64,000 bases of DNA from an uncultured beta proteobacterium. GTDB lineage: Bacteria > Pseudomonadota > Gammaproteobacteria > Burkholderiales > Rhodocyclaceae. The position numbers were made by a program, and so were the translations under genes. The notes under the pieces are model-generated. The model made no database searches and had not been told where the DNA came from. It saw only the letters and a list, made by a program, of their open reading frames with translations. The stretch covers positions 1 through 64,000 of the forward strand of contig CAISOB010000041.1 of assembly GCA_903886975.1 (NCBI GenBank), given 5' to 3'. Shown here piece after piece: positions 26,101-34,764 of this stretch (position 1 is its first letter; every line of letters starts with the position of its first letter).

Positions 26101-28854
26101 GGTCACGCGCACGTCCTGGTCCGCCAGGGGCTTGCCGGCCGTGTCGAGCGCGACGATTTCAACGCGGTTGCCGGCGCCCTTGCCCGAGGCCCAGTCGCTC
26201 ACGTTGATGCCGAGCGCGACGGCGGCCGGCCACAGTTCCACGCTGCCGTGGATCGTCTGGATCTCGCCGTTCGGATCGGTGAAGGTCATTTCGGCATAGA
26301 GCTCGCTCGGCCCCTTCGGCTTTTCGGGCAGCGGCACCTCGAGCTTGCCGGCGCCCGCCTTGTCGAGCACCAACGCCTGCTTGTCGAGCACGAGATGTTC
26401 GCTTTCGCTGTCGCGTTCGATGCCGAAGGCGGCCAGGGCTTCATCCGCGAAGTCGATGTTGAAGTTGAAGCGCTCGTAGTGCGCGTAGGCCGGCCAGCGC
26501 GGCCGGACGGTGGCGGACACTTCGACGGCCGCGCCTTTTGCCGCGCCGCCGTTGAGGAAGGAGAGCCCCGCAGCCAGCGGAATGCGACTCGGCGCGACCT
26601 GCTTGACGGGGACGCCCTGGATGCTGCCGGTGAACACCGGCAGGCGGAAGTCCGCCACCCTGAACTCGCCGGTCACCGCCATGCCGCGCTTGCCGCCGGA
26701 CAGGGTCACCTCGTAGGTGCCGCGCTTCGCGGCCTCGGGAACCTTCCATTGGCTCACGGCGCTGCCCTGCGCGTCCCAGGCGATCGGCTGCGAATACTCG
26801 GTGCCGGTCTCGGCCTGGCGAATGGTGAGCTTGGCGGGCAAGCTCTCGGCCGGCGGGAAGCCAAAGCCGCGGCTGTTGCGGCTGCGCGCGATGTGCTTCA
26901 TCGACACGGTTTCGCCGGGGCGGAACAGCGTGCGGTCGAACACGGCGTGGATCTTGAAGTCGCTGCGCTCGCCCCACGTTTCGACGCCGAAGCGCCAGGG
27001 CTCCAGGCCTTCGTTCCAGTCCGAGCGCACGAAGCTGTAGTCCTCGCCGAGGCGCGCGCTGGCGAAGACGAAGTTCGCATCCTTGCAGTTGGCCGCCACC
27101 AGGCCGCGGTCAATCGGCGCGCGACCCAGCGCATCGGTCGTGCCGCGCCATTGTTCCTTGCCCTCGCAATCGGAGATGCGCACCTCGGCGTCGGCGACGG
27201 GCGTGCCCGTATCGAGCGCCGTCACCCATACCAGGCCGTTGTCGCGGCCACGCTTCAGATGCACCGCGAGATTGGTCACGAGGACGGCCGCGCGCACGTA
27301 CATCGGCTTGGGCGTCGCCAGCAGCGCCGTGCCCAGCATGCGGCTCTCGATCTCGACGATGTGATAACCCGGCTTGGTCAGCGGGATGCCGACGACTTCG
27401 AATTCGGAACTGCCCCCGGGCTTCGGCAAATCCAGGCGCACGACGCCGGCGCGCTTTTGCAGGTAGGAGAGTTCGCGCGCGTAGTACGGGTCGGTAAAGT
27501 TCTCCGTCTTGCCGTCGCGCTGCAGCTTCACCGTGCGGGTCTGGCGTTCGAACCCTGCCAGTTCCACCATTGCGGCGATGACCTCGGCATCGTCGGTGAG
27601 GCGCTGGTCGGCCATCCGGTGGGCGCCGGGAAGGCGCAGGTCGGCCGTCGCCAGTTTCGGCTCGACGTTGCGCAAGGTCACCGGCAGCACGCCGCCCTCC
27701 TTCGCTTCAACGATGCCGAAGGCGCCCGGGAATTTGGCGAGCGGCGGCAAGGCGCCGGTCCTGAACGGCAGCGGGAAGCTTGCGGCGTTGGCCAGCGCGC
27801 GGCCGGCCTGGTCCTTCACGTCGGGCGGGATTTCGATGCGCAACTCGGCGTTCTGCGGGAACGGTCCGGCAAAGACGACTTCGCGCGTGGTCTTCTTTCG
27901 CTCGCTGCCGCCGCCGACCGGTGCGATCCACAGGCCGTCCGCGGCCTTCGCAATGACGACGCCTTCGCGCGCGCTCGCCGCTTCGCCATTGCGGCTCAAG
28001 GGTGCGGCGGGATCGCTCGAGATCAGTCGCACCTTGCCCGCCCAGGCGGCGTCGACTTCGGCCGAGAACTGTATGGTGACGCTGGAGAGCGGCGAGCAGG
28101 GGGCGCCCGCCTTTTCCCGCTCGCAGGACAAGGCGGCGCGAAACGGCGTGCGCACCGGGAAGGCGAAGCTCTCCTCCTTTTCCGATCGCGTGCCGTTCTC
28201 CGCTTCGACGCCACGTCCCCACACCAGTCGCATTTTCGTTCCCGGCGGCAGTTGCTCGACGCAGCTCAGGACCAGCGGCGCGGCACCGAAGTCGCCGTTG
28301 ATGTGGGAAAGGATTTCCTGCCGCTGGGCGTCGGGAACGCTTCTCACGGCGATGCGGTTGCCCACGCCCTCCGCCTCGCACCAGACGTGCTCTTCGATGG
28401 AGTCCCGGCGCATCCGTCCGCCCGCGTCGATGACGAAAGCCTGGTCTTCCTCGATCTCGGCGCCCGGCTTCGGCAGGATCGCGCGCGGCCATGGGCCGGG
28501 GGCGAAGAATTCGAACCGGTTCGTCCCCGCGACCGTTTCGCCGTTCAAGGCGCGCAGGTCGGCGCGCAAGGAGAAGACGCAGCCTTCTCCTGCATGCAGG
28601 GGCCGCTCCAGTTGCCAGCTCCAGGTGCGCGCATCGATCCAGCGGCCGGCGCCCTTGACCGCGCCGCAGTCGACGGCAAAGGGCGCTGGCGCGGCGGCTT
28701 CGCCAAGCTTCACCATGTCGCCGCTAAACAGCGCCGAGGCGCGAGTCTGCTGGTCGATGCGACCCTGCGGCATGAATTGCTGCACGCGCGCAGCATGGGC
28801 TGCCGAAATGCCGAAGAGGAGGACGAGTGCTGCGAGACAGGCGTGCCGGTTCAT
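23098..28854 (-). CDS. Bacterial alpha-2-macroglobulin with thioester motif
   Basis: The 1918-residue protein starts at ATG 28854 (MNRHACLAALVLLFG), giving a signal peptide cut near AHA/ARVQ. No lipobox Cys is at the cleavage site, unlike the E. coli homologue YfhM, so it is probably soluble in the periplasm. The long N-terminal part consists of macroglobulin beta domains. The thioester motif CLEQ is present at Cys1460, followed by the helical thioester domain (KSWSPYDDSVARTLQALEAL...) and a receptor-binding-like end. It would trap proteases by a bait-region mechanism. It is translationally coupled to pbpC. Confidence 0.93.
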   Translation of the reverse strand: MNRHACLAALVLLFGISAAHAARVQQFMPQGRIDQQTRASALFSGDMVKLGEAAAPAPFAVDCGAVKGAGRWIDARTWSWQLERPLHAGEGCVFSLRADLRALNGETVAGTNRFEFFAPGPWPRAILPKPGAEIEEDQAFVIDAGGRMRRDSIEEHVWCEAEGVGNRIAVRSVPDAQRQEILSHINGDFGAAPLVLSCVEQLPPGTKMRLVWGRGVEAENGTRSEKEESFAFPVRTPFRAALSCEREKAGAPCSPLSSVTIQFSAEVDAAWAGKVRLISSDPAAPLSRNGEAASAREGVVIAKAADGLWIAPVGGGSERKKTTREVVFAGPFPQNAELRIEIPPDVKDQAGRALANAASFPLPFRTGALPPLAKFPGAFGIVEAKEGGVLPVTLRNVEPKLATADLRLPGAHRMADQRLTDDAEVIAAMVELAGFERQTRTVKLQRDGKTENFTDPYYARELSYLQKRAGVVRLDLPKPGGSSEFEVVGIPLTKPGYHIVEIESRMLGTALLATPKPMYVRAAVLVTNLAVHLKRGRDNGLVWVTALDTGTPVADAEVRISDCEGKEQWRGTTDALGRAPIDRGLVAANCKDANFVFASARLGEDYSFVRSDWNEGLEPWRFGVETWGERSDFKIHAVFDRTLFRPGETVSMKHIARSRNSRGFGFPPAESLPAKLTIRQAETGTEYSQPIAWDAQGSAVSQWKVPEAAKRGTYEVTLSGGKRGMAVTGEFRVADFRLPVFTGSIQGVPVKQVAPSRIPLAAGLSFLNGGAAKGAAVEVSATVRPRWPAYAHYERFNFNIDFADEALAAFGIERDSESEHLVLDKQALVLDKAGAGKLEVPLPEKPKGPSELYAEMTFTDPNGEIQTIHGSVELWPAAVALGINVSDWASGKGAGNRVEIVALDTAGKPLADQDVRVTGQRRIEYSHRRRIVGGFYAYEHHDEYVDLGEVCSGRTDSRGLFLCEPRSSEPGSVYLLAETRDRDGNVARASHSYWVTGGGDLWFTAGNQDRIDVIPEKRGYKPGETARFQVRTPFREATALIAVEAGGIIETVVKPLSRFNPVIELPIKAEWAPNVFVSVLAVRGRVEPVKWYSFFQWGWREPASWFREWWNPQQPTAMVDLAKPAFRLGLAEIGVATDGFRLQTEVIPDKPEYRPREEATVRLKVALPDGKPAPAGSEVAFAAVDQALLELKPNESWNLLDALLQKRAYEVETATAQSQVIGKRHFGKKAVPSGGGGGRGPARELFDTLLAWYPRVMLDAAGAATIKVPMNDSLTEFKLVGVATSGAALFGTGSASVRTRQDLQMISGLPPLVREKDRFEALLTLRNGTGRAMAVSVAATVGGKALDKRRVQLEAEGAAELSWPVEVPEGVDQLAWELEASEEGGQARDRMRLTQNVAPAVPVTVQQATFTRIEGTFEVPAEPPAGALPGKGGLQVGLSPKLSTPPAGLRRFFEEYPFVCLEQRVSVAVGLRDNKRWQAVVDGLPAYLDADGLARYFPGEGPGSTTLSAYLLDMAATSGLALPDDVRDRLLQGLTSFVEGRIKSKSWSPYDDSVARTLQALEALTRYGRTPTRAAAALDVEAMRLPTAAAIDWYLVTKRLPELPQRPAKLQAAEQELRNRLSYTGGRLGFTTEKSDFWWWMMISGDSNAFRLIEAVLDDARWQGDLPRLVRGAMERQVRGRWYTTTANAWASVVLEKFGKAFEREAVNGTTRASFGKASVAFDWKAAPEGSAETQPLALPWPSQGGSTLSLAHEGAGKPWASIQVLAAIPAGEPRAYGYKVSRRVTPIQEKVSGKVSRGDLWRVTLAVDADQDMTWVVVSDPIPAGARILGDGDGRDSHIATLDEDRLARRVWPTFVERTFGFYRAYYEVVPKGHFQIDYTARINNAGEFSLPPTRVEAMYAPDVFGETPNAKVMVGN

Positions 28855-29239
28855 GACGGAGGCCCCATGGCAAGGAGGGGAAGGATCGCGCAATGTTATG
28901 GCATTCGCTTTGGGCCAACAAGCGAGATGAAATGGGATGCGAACGACCGCTAGAGGAAAATTTCGCCGCGGTCAGCTTCTGGCTGCTAACAGCCGGATGT
29001 CCTGTACTCTGACTCGGCGGCAGCCTTCAATATCCCTCAAAGCACACTGCCGAGCCACTCCGGCCCAACGCCGAGTATCTGCGATCAGCGCATTTCGGAC
29101 GATCCTTGATCGGGTGGACTTCGAAGTTCTTTGAAGATGACCGACCGCTGCGAGATTCCTTTTACGGCGACGCGCCGGGAAAAAGCGAACGATCAAGCCG
29201 GAACGCCACTCCTAAGCGATATGTCAGGAGGGCATTCCT
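28855..29239. other. Divergent intergenic region upstream of the macroglobulin and redox-fusion genes
   Basis: 385 bp separate two divergent genes. It should hold both promoters, but I see no near-consensus pair on either strand. A small hairpin GGCTG-CTAA-CAGCC lies near 28990. Short frames here have shadow-like composition and no ribosome sites. Confidence 0.55.
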
Positions 29240-30919
29240 ATGGCCGAAATCGTCTCCTCAGTCAGGCCGGTCCCGCCTTCACGGGCCGAGCAGATGTATC
29301 CGATCCTCACCGCGGCGCAGATTGCCCGCATCGGCGCGCACGGTCGCGTGCGCGCGGTCCGGCAAGGCGAACTGCTTATCGAAGCGGGGCAGCAGGTCAT
29401 GGCGTTTTTCGTGGTCCTGCGCGGAACGATCGAAATCGTTCAACCATCTGGCGCGTCCGAAACCCCTATCGTTACCCATGGGCCGGGACAATTCGCCGGC
29501 GAGATCAACCTGATTTCCGGCCGTCCTGCGCTGGTCCGGTCGCGCGCCGGCGAGGCAGGCGAGGTCATTCAGCTAGACCGCGAACAGGTGCTGTCGCTGG
29601 TGCAGACCGACAGCGAACTGAGCGAAATCCTGATGCGCGCCTTCATTCTGCGGCGAGTGAATCTGATCGCGCACGGGATAAGTGATGTCGTGCTCGTCGG
29701 ATCGAGCTACTGCGCAGCGACGCTCAAAGTGAAGCAATTTCTCTCGCGCAATGGCTATCCTTACCAGTACATTGATCTTGATCGCGAGCGCGACGTGCAG
29801 ATTCTGCTCGATCGATTTCATATCTCCCCAGCGGAAGTGCCCGTGTTGATCTGCCATGGCGATAGGGTATTGCGCAGCCCGAGTAACCAGCAGATTGCCG
29901 AATGCCTGGGCCTGAACGAAGTCATCGACCCGAGCCAGGTGCACGATCTGGTTGTCGTCGGCGCGGGCCCCTCGGGCCTGGCGGCGGGCGTGTACGCCGC
30001 TTCCGAGGGATTGGATGTCCTGATGATCGAGTCGAACGCGCCGGGCGGCCAGGCCGGTTCGAGTTCGAAGATCGAAAATTATCTGGGTTTTCCCACCGGA
30101 ATCTCGGGCGGGGCGCTGATGGCGCGTGCCAGCACCCAGGCGCAGAAGTTCGGCGCCCGGATGGTCATTGCCAAAGGTGCGCAGAAACTGCGCTGCGAGC
30201 AAAGGCCGTACGCGATCGATATCGGTAACGACGAACGGGTACTGGCCCAAAGCGTGATCATCGCCACCGGCGCCGAGTACCGCAAGCCATCGCTCGAGAG
30301 CCTGGCGAAATTCGAGGGTGCCGGCGTGTACTACGGCGCCACGTTTATGGAGGCGCAACTCTGCGCCGCGGAAGAGATCGTCATCGTCGGCGGCGGCAAT
30401 TCGGCCGGCCAGGCGGCCGTCTTCCTGGCGCAGACGGCGAGTCACGTGAACATACTGGTCCGCTCGGGCGGACTCGCGGAAAGCATGTCGCGTTACCTGA
30501 TCAGGCGCATCGAAGAGGGCGCCAATATCACCCTGCATAGCCATACCGAGCTGGTCGCGGCAGAAGGCGAGAATCACCTCGAAAAAGTGACCTGGAAAAA
30601 CCATCAAACCGGCAAGACCGAGACCCGTGACATCCGGCACATCTTCGCCATGACCGGCGCGGTTCCAAGCACCAGCTGGCTCAATGGCTGCATTGCCCTC
30701 GACGACAAAGGTTTCATCAAGACCGGGTCCTATCTCTCCGCCGAAGATCTGGCGCGTTCGAACTGGCCGCCCGGTCGCGCGCCGTATCTGCTCGAAACCG
30801 GCCTGCCGGGCGTGTTCGCGGTCGGTGACGTACGGGCAGGCAATGTCAAGCGTGTGGCATCTGCCGTCGGCGAAGGCTCGATCGCCGTTTCCTTTGTGCA
30901 TCAGGTATTGCGTGAGTAG
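29240..30919 (+). CDS. Fusion: cNMP-binding domain, glutaredoxin-like domain, thioredoxin-reductase-like FAD oxidoreductase
   Basis: A 559-residue protein with a strong AGGAGG site. Domain 1 (about 20-135) is a cyclic-nucleotide-binding beta barrel (GELLIEAGQQVMAFFVVLRG, GPGQFAGEINLISGRPA). Domain 2 (about 147-228) is glutaredoxin-like, with SSYCAAT where CxxC is expected and a cis-Pro motif EVPVLIC. Domain 3 (about 235-559) is thioredoxin-reductase-like with FAD motif VVGAGPSGLAAG, NAD(P)H motif IVGGGNSAGQAA and C-terminal FAVGDVRAG. The CxxC disulfide of classic TrxR is missing. It likely moves electrons from NAD(P)H via FAD to an unknown acceptor. The next gene encodes a UBP-type zinc finger. 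Confidence 0.88.
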   Translation: MAEIVSSVRPVPPSRAEQMYPILTAAQIARIGAHGRVRAVRQGELLIEAGQQVMAFFVVLRGTIEIVQPSGASETPIVTHGPGQFAGEINLISGRPALVRSRAGEAGEVIQLDREQVLSLVQTDSELSEILMRAFILRRVNLIAHGISDVVLVGSSYCAATLKVKQFLSRNGYPYQYIDLDRERDVQILLDRFHISPAEVPVLICHGDRVLRSPSNQQIAECLGLNEVIDPSQVHDLVVVGAGPSGLAAGVYAASEGLDVLMIESNAPGGQAGSSSKIENYLGFPTGISGGALMARASTQAQKFGARMVIAKGAQKLRCEQRPYAIDIGNDERVLAQSVIIATGAEYRKPSLESLAKFEGAGVYYGATFMEAQLCAAEEIVIVGGGNSAGQAAVFLAQTASHVNILVRSGGLAESMSRYLIRRIEEGANITLHSHTELVAAEGENHLEKVTWKNHQTGKTETRDIRHIFAMTGAVPSTSWLNGCIALDDKGFIKTGSYLSAEDLARSNWPPGRAPYLLETGLPGVFAVGDVRAGNVKRVASAVGEGSIAVSFVHQVLRE

Positions 30920-30928
30920 GAGAGAACG

Positions 30929-31198
30929 ATGTCCGATGAAGCGTGTTCGCATATCGGCGCTATTGAGGAGATCAAGCAGGCCAAGCGCCGCGTGTGCGAG
31001 GAGTGCATAAAGATCGGGGCGACCTGGGTTCATCTGCGAACCTGCCAGCAATGCGGGGCGACCCTGTGCTGCGACGAATCCCCCAGTCGCCACGCCACCC
31101 GGCACGCGCATTCCAGCGGCCATCCAGTCATCGCCTCGGCCGAGCCCGGGGAGCGCTGGCTTTACTGCTATCCTGATGATGCCTTCGCTGAATACTAG
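30929..31198 (+). CDS. UBP-type zinc-finger protein
   Basis: An 89-residue protein made almost wholly of a ZnF_UBP domain: Cys6, His8, Cys23, Cys26, Cys39, Cys42, Cys47, His55 and further His residues at 59, 61 and 65 are in the family's positions (CEEC, CQQCG, CC, SRHATRHAHSSGHP). In eukaryotes this fold binds the ubiquitin C-terminus; bacterial stand-alone copies are uncharacterised. The gene starts 9 bp after the redox fusion, so the two are co-transcribed and probably act together, with the zinc finger a possible electron-transfer or regulatory partner. Confidence 0.85.
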   Translation: MSDEACSHIGAIEEIKQAKRRVCEECIKIGATWVHLRTCQQCGATLCCDESPSRHATRHAHSSGHPVIASAEPGERWLYCYPDDAFAEY

Positions 31199-31559
31199 GC
31201 CCGCAAGAACCGAGCGGCGGACAGCGCGCGCCTCCTGCATGTACCGGGCAATTCGGAAGTGATGCAACGAATCGACACGAGGTAGATGTCCCGAGTTACG
31301 AAAAGCAGACCTTTTGTGCAGAATCTTCTCGCTCGGTATCCGGCGACCGAAACGAGCAAGCTCGGTCTGGAATCGGGCAGGCACATCGAGGTTCCGACGG
31401 AACGAGAGATCAACCCGAGCAGTCGCGCCAGACGGTAGCTGGATTCCCTAAACGGATTCCAGTCGGCAAGACGGCCCCTTGCTGCGGAATTCGGCGGTCG
31501 GTCCCCGCATCTCTTTGCGCCCTGAGGCAGTGATTGGAGGGGATTTAGAGTAACTGTGA
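31199..31559. other. Intergenic region between convergent zinc-finger and dehydrogenase genes
   Basis: 361 bp with no supportable gene on either strand. It holds a tandem GGATTCC (31441-31447 and 31454-31460) that also forms an imperfect 8-bp hairpin. No T-run terminator is obvious. The sequence may be a decayed gene, but I recognise no product. Confidence 0.5.
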
Positions 31560-32543
31560 TTACCGCCGGCCCTGTTCAAGCACTTCGGGATTAACGACGT
31601 TAATCGGTTGCCCATGATCAAAGGCGACGATTTGATCGAAAATGTCGGAAAACTGGATCTCGTACTCTTCACGCGTTACGTAGCCGATATGCGGCGTACA
31701 AACGACATTGTCCAGCGCCAGTAAGGGGTCGCTTGGATCGATCAGCGGTTCATGCTCGAAGACATCGATTGCCGCCATGCCCGGCCTTCCGGCACGGAGC
31801 GATTCCACCAACGCTCCCGACTCGACCAGTGGAGCTCGACTGGTATTTACAAATATTGCGCTGGGCTTCATGCGCCCAAGATCGCTGGCGCTGACAATCG
31901 CCCTTGTTGCAGGAACCAGACGCATATGCAGCGAAATGACATCACATTGTTCGAAAAATGACTCTTTCGAGGACGCTATTGCGTAGCCTTCATTGCGCGC
32001 CACCTGCCGTGATTTTTCGCTTGCCCAAACCATCACGTTCATACCGAAAGCTTTCCCATAACCAGCCACAGTGCGCCCGATCCGCCCGTAGCCGTAAATT
32101 CCGAGGGTCTTCCCCCGTAGTGTGCCCCCAACGCCAATTTGCCACTTACCCGCGCGCAGTGATTCCATTTGCTGAGGTATCTGCCGCGCCGCCGCCAGGA
32201 TGAGTCCCCAAGTCAGTTCCGCCGCAGCATACGACGGTTCGCCAGGGTGTTGATTCGATGAGACGACAATGCCGTTTCGCGTGCAAGCCTCGATGTCGAT
32301 GTGAGGAAAAACGCTGCGCTGGCTGATCAATCGCAAGGAACCCAGACGGTCGAGAAGCACGCCACGAATCTGCGTTCGCTCACGAATCAGCACCAGTGCC
32401 TCTGTGTCATGCAGCCGGGACGCGAGCGCGTCCACCGCGTCCACATGATCGTTCCAAATTACGACCTCATGTCCGTCCAGCTTTCGCATGCAGTCAAGTG
32501 TGCGCAGCGTGTCGAAGTAATCGTCAAGAATAGTGATCTTCAT
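31560..32543 (-). CDS. D-2-hydroxyacid dehydrogenase family protein
   Basis: A 327-residue NAD-dependent dehydrogenase. The Rossmann motif is [16 protein letters not shown]. The catalytic Arg is in [15 protein letters not shown], the Glu in [10 protein letters not shown] and the His in CTPHIGYVT. It matches the phosphoglycerate-dehydrogenase-like group. It is the third gene of a minus-strand operon after a lactonase-like gene and a UroD-like gene, 19 bp downstream of the latter. The substrate is unknown; context suggests catabolism of a sugar-acid or hydroxyacid. Confidence 0.9.
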   Translation of the reverse strand: MKITILDDYFDTLRTLDCMRKLDGHEVVIWNDHVDAVDALASRLHDTEALVLIRERTQIRGVLLDRLGSLRLISQRSVFPHIDIEACTRNGIVVSSNQHPGEPSYAAAELTWGLILAAARQIPQQMESLRAGKWQIGVGGTLRGKTLGIYGYGRIGRTVAGYGKAFGMNVMVWASEKSRQVARNEGYAIASSKESFFEQCDVISLHMRLVPATRAIVSASDLGRMKPSAIFVNTSRAPLVESGALVESLRAGRPGMAAIDVFEHEPLIDPSDPLLALDNVVCTPHIGYVTREEYEIQFSDIFDQIVAFDHGQPINVVNPEVLEQGRR

Positions 32544-32562
32544 AGGCGTACTTTGTCGGGAT

Positions 32563-33498
32563 TCAGAGCGCTCGCGTGTAATCGCGCAGAAAAGTCAACG
32601 AGCGCTTTGGAGTGAACGAGACCAGCGTGCATCCGGGCGCGAGGATGAGCTTGCACCGCCCAGCCTGGATCAGCGCATCGTCGACTTCGCGCGCGATCGC
32701 CGGCAGATTGTGCTCCTGAAACTTGCTCTCGTCGATCCCGCCCATCAGACATTTTGCAGTGATCTTGCGCAGTTCAGCGAGCGTCGGGTTGCCCGGCAGC
32801 CGGTCCGACACGCTGATGACCTCGCAGGGGTAATCGAGCACGCGTCCGAGGTCCAGTCCGATGCCGTGGACATGGAGAATTCGCACCATGCCCTCGGCGG
32901 CCTTCAGCAGCTGCAACTCGAACGGCCGCTGGAAAGTCTCATATACCTGCTGGCTCGAGCCGCGCGGAAAGCCTTCGCGGATGGCGCCGTTGATCGACAG
33001 GAAGAAGGCTTCGACGCCTTGCGCTTTCGACGCCGCGATGTAGCGGCAGGTATTCTCGGCGACGGTATTCAGCGCGCGCAGTGTTTCGTCCGGGTGCCGC
33101 CACAGGAATTCGGCCTGGTCGAAGCCGACGTTGCGCAGCACCTGCTGGTAGGGATCGAAGCCGGTGTCGATCAAGGCAATGTCGGGACCGAGCGCAGCGC
33201 GCAGGGTGGCGAGGCATTTCAACTGCTCGGCGAAACAGGCTTCATCGAGGCTGAGCGGGCCGAATGCACGCAGGCTGGCGGGATCTTCGAGCGTTTGCAC
33301 GCTGGCCGGAATCGGGTAGCGGTAGTCATTCATGACTTTCACCACGTCCCAGTCATAGGCCTCGACAAAGCAGCGGTGCAAGGCCGCCGTCTGCTCGCCG
33401 CTCAGGTGGTCGGAGAGAAAATGCACCCACGCCGTCACCGGCGGCCGGTCAATGTCTTCGCCACGTACGGCGGCCAGAAATCGTTCGCGCTTGTTCAT
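32563..33498 (-). CDS. Uroporphyrinogen-decarboxylase-like protein (possible zinc methyltransferase)
   Basis: The 311-residue protein starts at ATG 33498 ([24 protein letters not shown]), the usual start of UroD-like proteins; the longer frame runs through the upstream gene. It lacks true HemE features. The zinc-site region of the MtaA/CmuA methyltransferases (H-x-C...C) is present as His209-Val-His211 and Cys290 (APGCTLVSF), with similar spacing but His in place of the first Cys. This group is annotated only as UroD family. Flanked by lactonase and dehydrogenase genes it is likely catabolic, perhaps demethylating a substrate; that is inference. Confidence 0.82.
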   Translation of the reverse strand: MNKRERFLAAVRGEDIDRPPVTAWVHFLSDHLSGEQTAALHRCFVEAYDWDVVKVMNDYRYPIPASVQTLEDPASLRAFGPLSLDEACFAEQLKCLATLRAALGPDIALIDTGFDPYQQVLRNVGFDQAEFLWRHPDETLRALNTVAENTCRYIAASKAQGVEAFFLSINGAIREGFPRGSSQQVYETFQRPFELQLLKAAEGMVRILHVHGIGLDLGRVLDYPCEVISVSDRLPGNPTLAELRKITAKCLMGGIDESKFQEHNLPAIAREVDDALIQAGRCKLILAPGCTLVSFTPKRSLTFLRDYTRAL

Positions 33499-33517
33499 GC
33501 TCTTCGTCTCTTGTCGT

Positions 33518-34537
33518 CTAAGCTTCGGCGCCTGGCAAGGACGCGATCTCGACACAAATCGGATCGCGTCCCGCAGCGTAGCGCTGCTTGGCGACGAGTC
33601 GCCCCGTAGCCGGATCGAGCGCATAGACGGTGATCTGATTGGACAACTGCCCGGCGGCGACAAGCCAGCGCCCCGAAGGCGCTATGCCCATCCCGCGCGG
33701 CTGGGTTTCGGTCGGATAGTGGTCGATCGGCGTCATCGCGCCGGTCTGGACATCGGTGGCGATTGCCGCGATCACGCTCGCCGTACGCTCGCTGGCATAG
33801 AGGAAGCGGCCATCGGGCGTCGCCCGCAATTCGGCCGCCCACGGCTTGCCGGCGAAGCCGGGCGGCAGGATGCTGATCGATTGCTTGAGGATCAGCGTGC
33901 CTGACACGGCGTCGAAGTCGAAACGGTCTATCGTCGAGTCGAGTTCATTGAGGCAATAAACACGCGCGTCGTCGGGCGAAAAAACAATATGGCGAGGGCC
34001 GCTGCCAGATCGCACCTGGACCATTGCCGGCACGTTCGGTGTAATGCCTTCGTCATCATTTAGCCGATACACCCGGATCGCATCGGCGGCGAGCACGGGC
34101 ACGAGCAACCAGCGGCCGCTGGCGTCGGCCAGCGCCGCGTGCGCATGCGGCAAATCGGGTTCGTGCTGGCTGACGGGAAGCGGTGCGCCTTGCGCGTCGA
34201 GCGGAAAGACGCTCAAAGTGTTGCCGCCGTACGATGCTGAAAACGCCATGCGCATCGCTTGATCGCAGGATACATAGGTTGGTTTCTCGGGCGCGGCAGC
34301 GCTGCCAAGGACGCCGAGTTCGCCGCTGTCAGGATCGACGCTGAGGGCGAGCAGGGCGTTCGCGAAACCCATGCCCGCATAGAGGACACGCCCGTTGGGG
34401 CTGAGCTTAAGCGGCTGCGGCGCGCCGTCGGTCGCCAGCGACTGGCGCAGCCGCAGTTCGCCCGAATCGGCGGCCAGCGAAAAAACCTGGATCTCCCGGC
34501 TCTCGGTACAGGAAACATAGACGACGGTCTGAGTCAT
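33518..34537 (-). CDS. Lactonase family protein (seven-bladed beta propeller)
   Basis: The 339-residue protein starts at ATG 34537 (MTQTVVYVSCTESREIQVF). Repeated blades of 45-50 residues such as LKLSPNGRVLYAGM, GPRHIVFSPDDARVYCLNE, AELRATPDGRFLYASER and GMGIAPSGRWLVAAGQ are typical of the YbhE/Pgl lactonase family (6-phosphogluconolactonase, carboxy-muconate lactonase). No signal peptide is seen, so it is cytoplasmic. It is the first gene of the lactonase, UroD-like, dehydrogenase operon. Substrate unknown. Confidence 0.88.
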   Translation of the reverse strand: MTQTVVYVSCTESREIQVFSLAADSGELRLRQSLATDGAPQPLKLSPNGRVLYAGMGFANALLALSVDPDSGELGVLGSAAAPEKPTYVSCDQAMRMAFSASYGGNTLSVFPLDAQGAPLPVSQHEPDLPHAHAALADASGRWLLVPVLAADAIRVYRLNDDEGITPNVPAMVQVRSGSGPRHIVFSPDDARVYCLNELDSTIDRFDFDAVSGTLILKQSISILPPGFAGKPWAAELRATPDGRFLYASERTASVIAAIATDVQTGAMTPIDHYPTETQPRGMGIAPSGRWLVAAGQLSNQITVYALDPATGRLVAKQRYAAGRDPICVEIASLPGAEA

Positions 34538-34718
34538 GAACAGCCTGCCTGCAAGAAATGTGAAGCCGGCTCGGCACAAGGCACTGGCGACGGCATGTGG
34601 GAATTGATGCGAGCAGTGTGACCGAAAAATGGATGAAACGGCAAGCGCCAGTATCCAGCGCGAGATTCAGCCCGCATGAGCTTATCCGGTTGGTCGCGAC
34701 GCAGGACCGCTCTCGGGC

Positions 34719-34754
34719 GCTGGCCGGCGCAGGTCCGGCCCCGCGCCGGCCAGC
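34719..34754 (-). terminator. Perfect 12-bp hairpin downstream of the TAXI gene
   Basis: GCTGGCCGGCGC and GCGCCGGCCAGC form a perfect 12-bp stem with a 12-nt loop, starting 10 nt after the TAXI receptor stop on the minus strand. No T-run follows. It probably stabilises the mRNA 3' end or assists termination. Confidence 0.55.
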
Positions 34755-34764
34755 CGCAAGCCGG

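Noticed and set aside
24022..28953. A 1643-codon open frame on the plus strand
   Set aside because: It is antisense to the alpha-2-macroglobulin gene, has Arg/Ala/His-rich composition and no recognisable domain. It results from GC-rich codon use on the other strand.
29573..31384. A 603-codon minus-strand frame opposite the redox fusion
   Set aside because: It lies fully antisense to a well-supported gene pair and shows no domain.
31441..31460. GGATTCC tandem as a possible mobile-element end or attachment site
   Set aside because: Only 7 bp, 6 bp apart, with no integrase, transposase or tRNA gene nearby.
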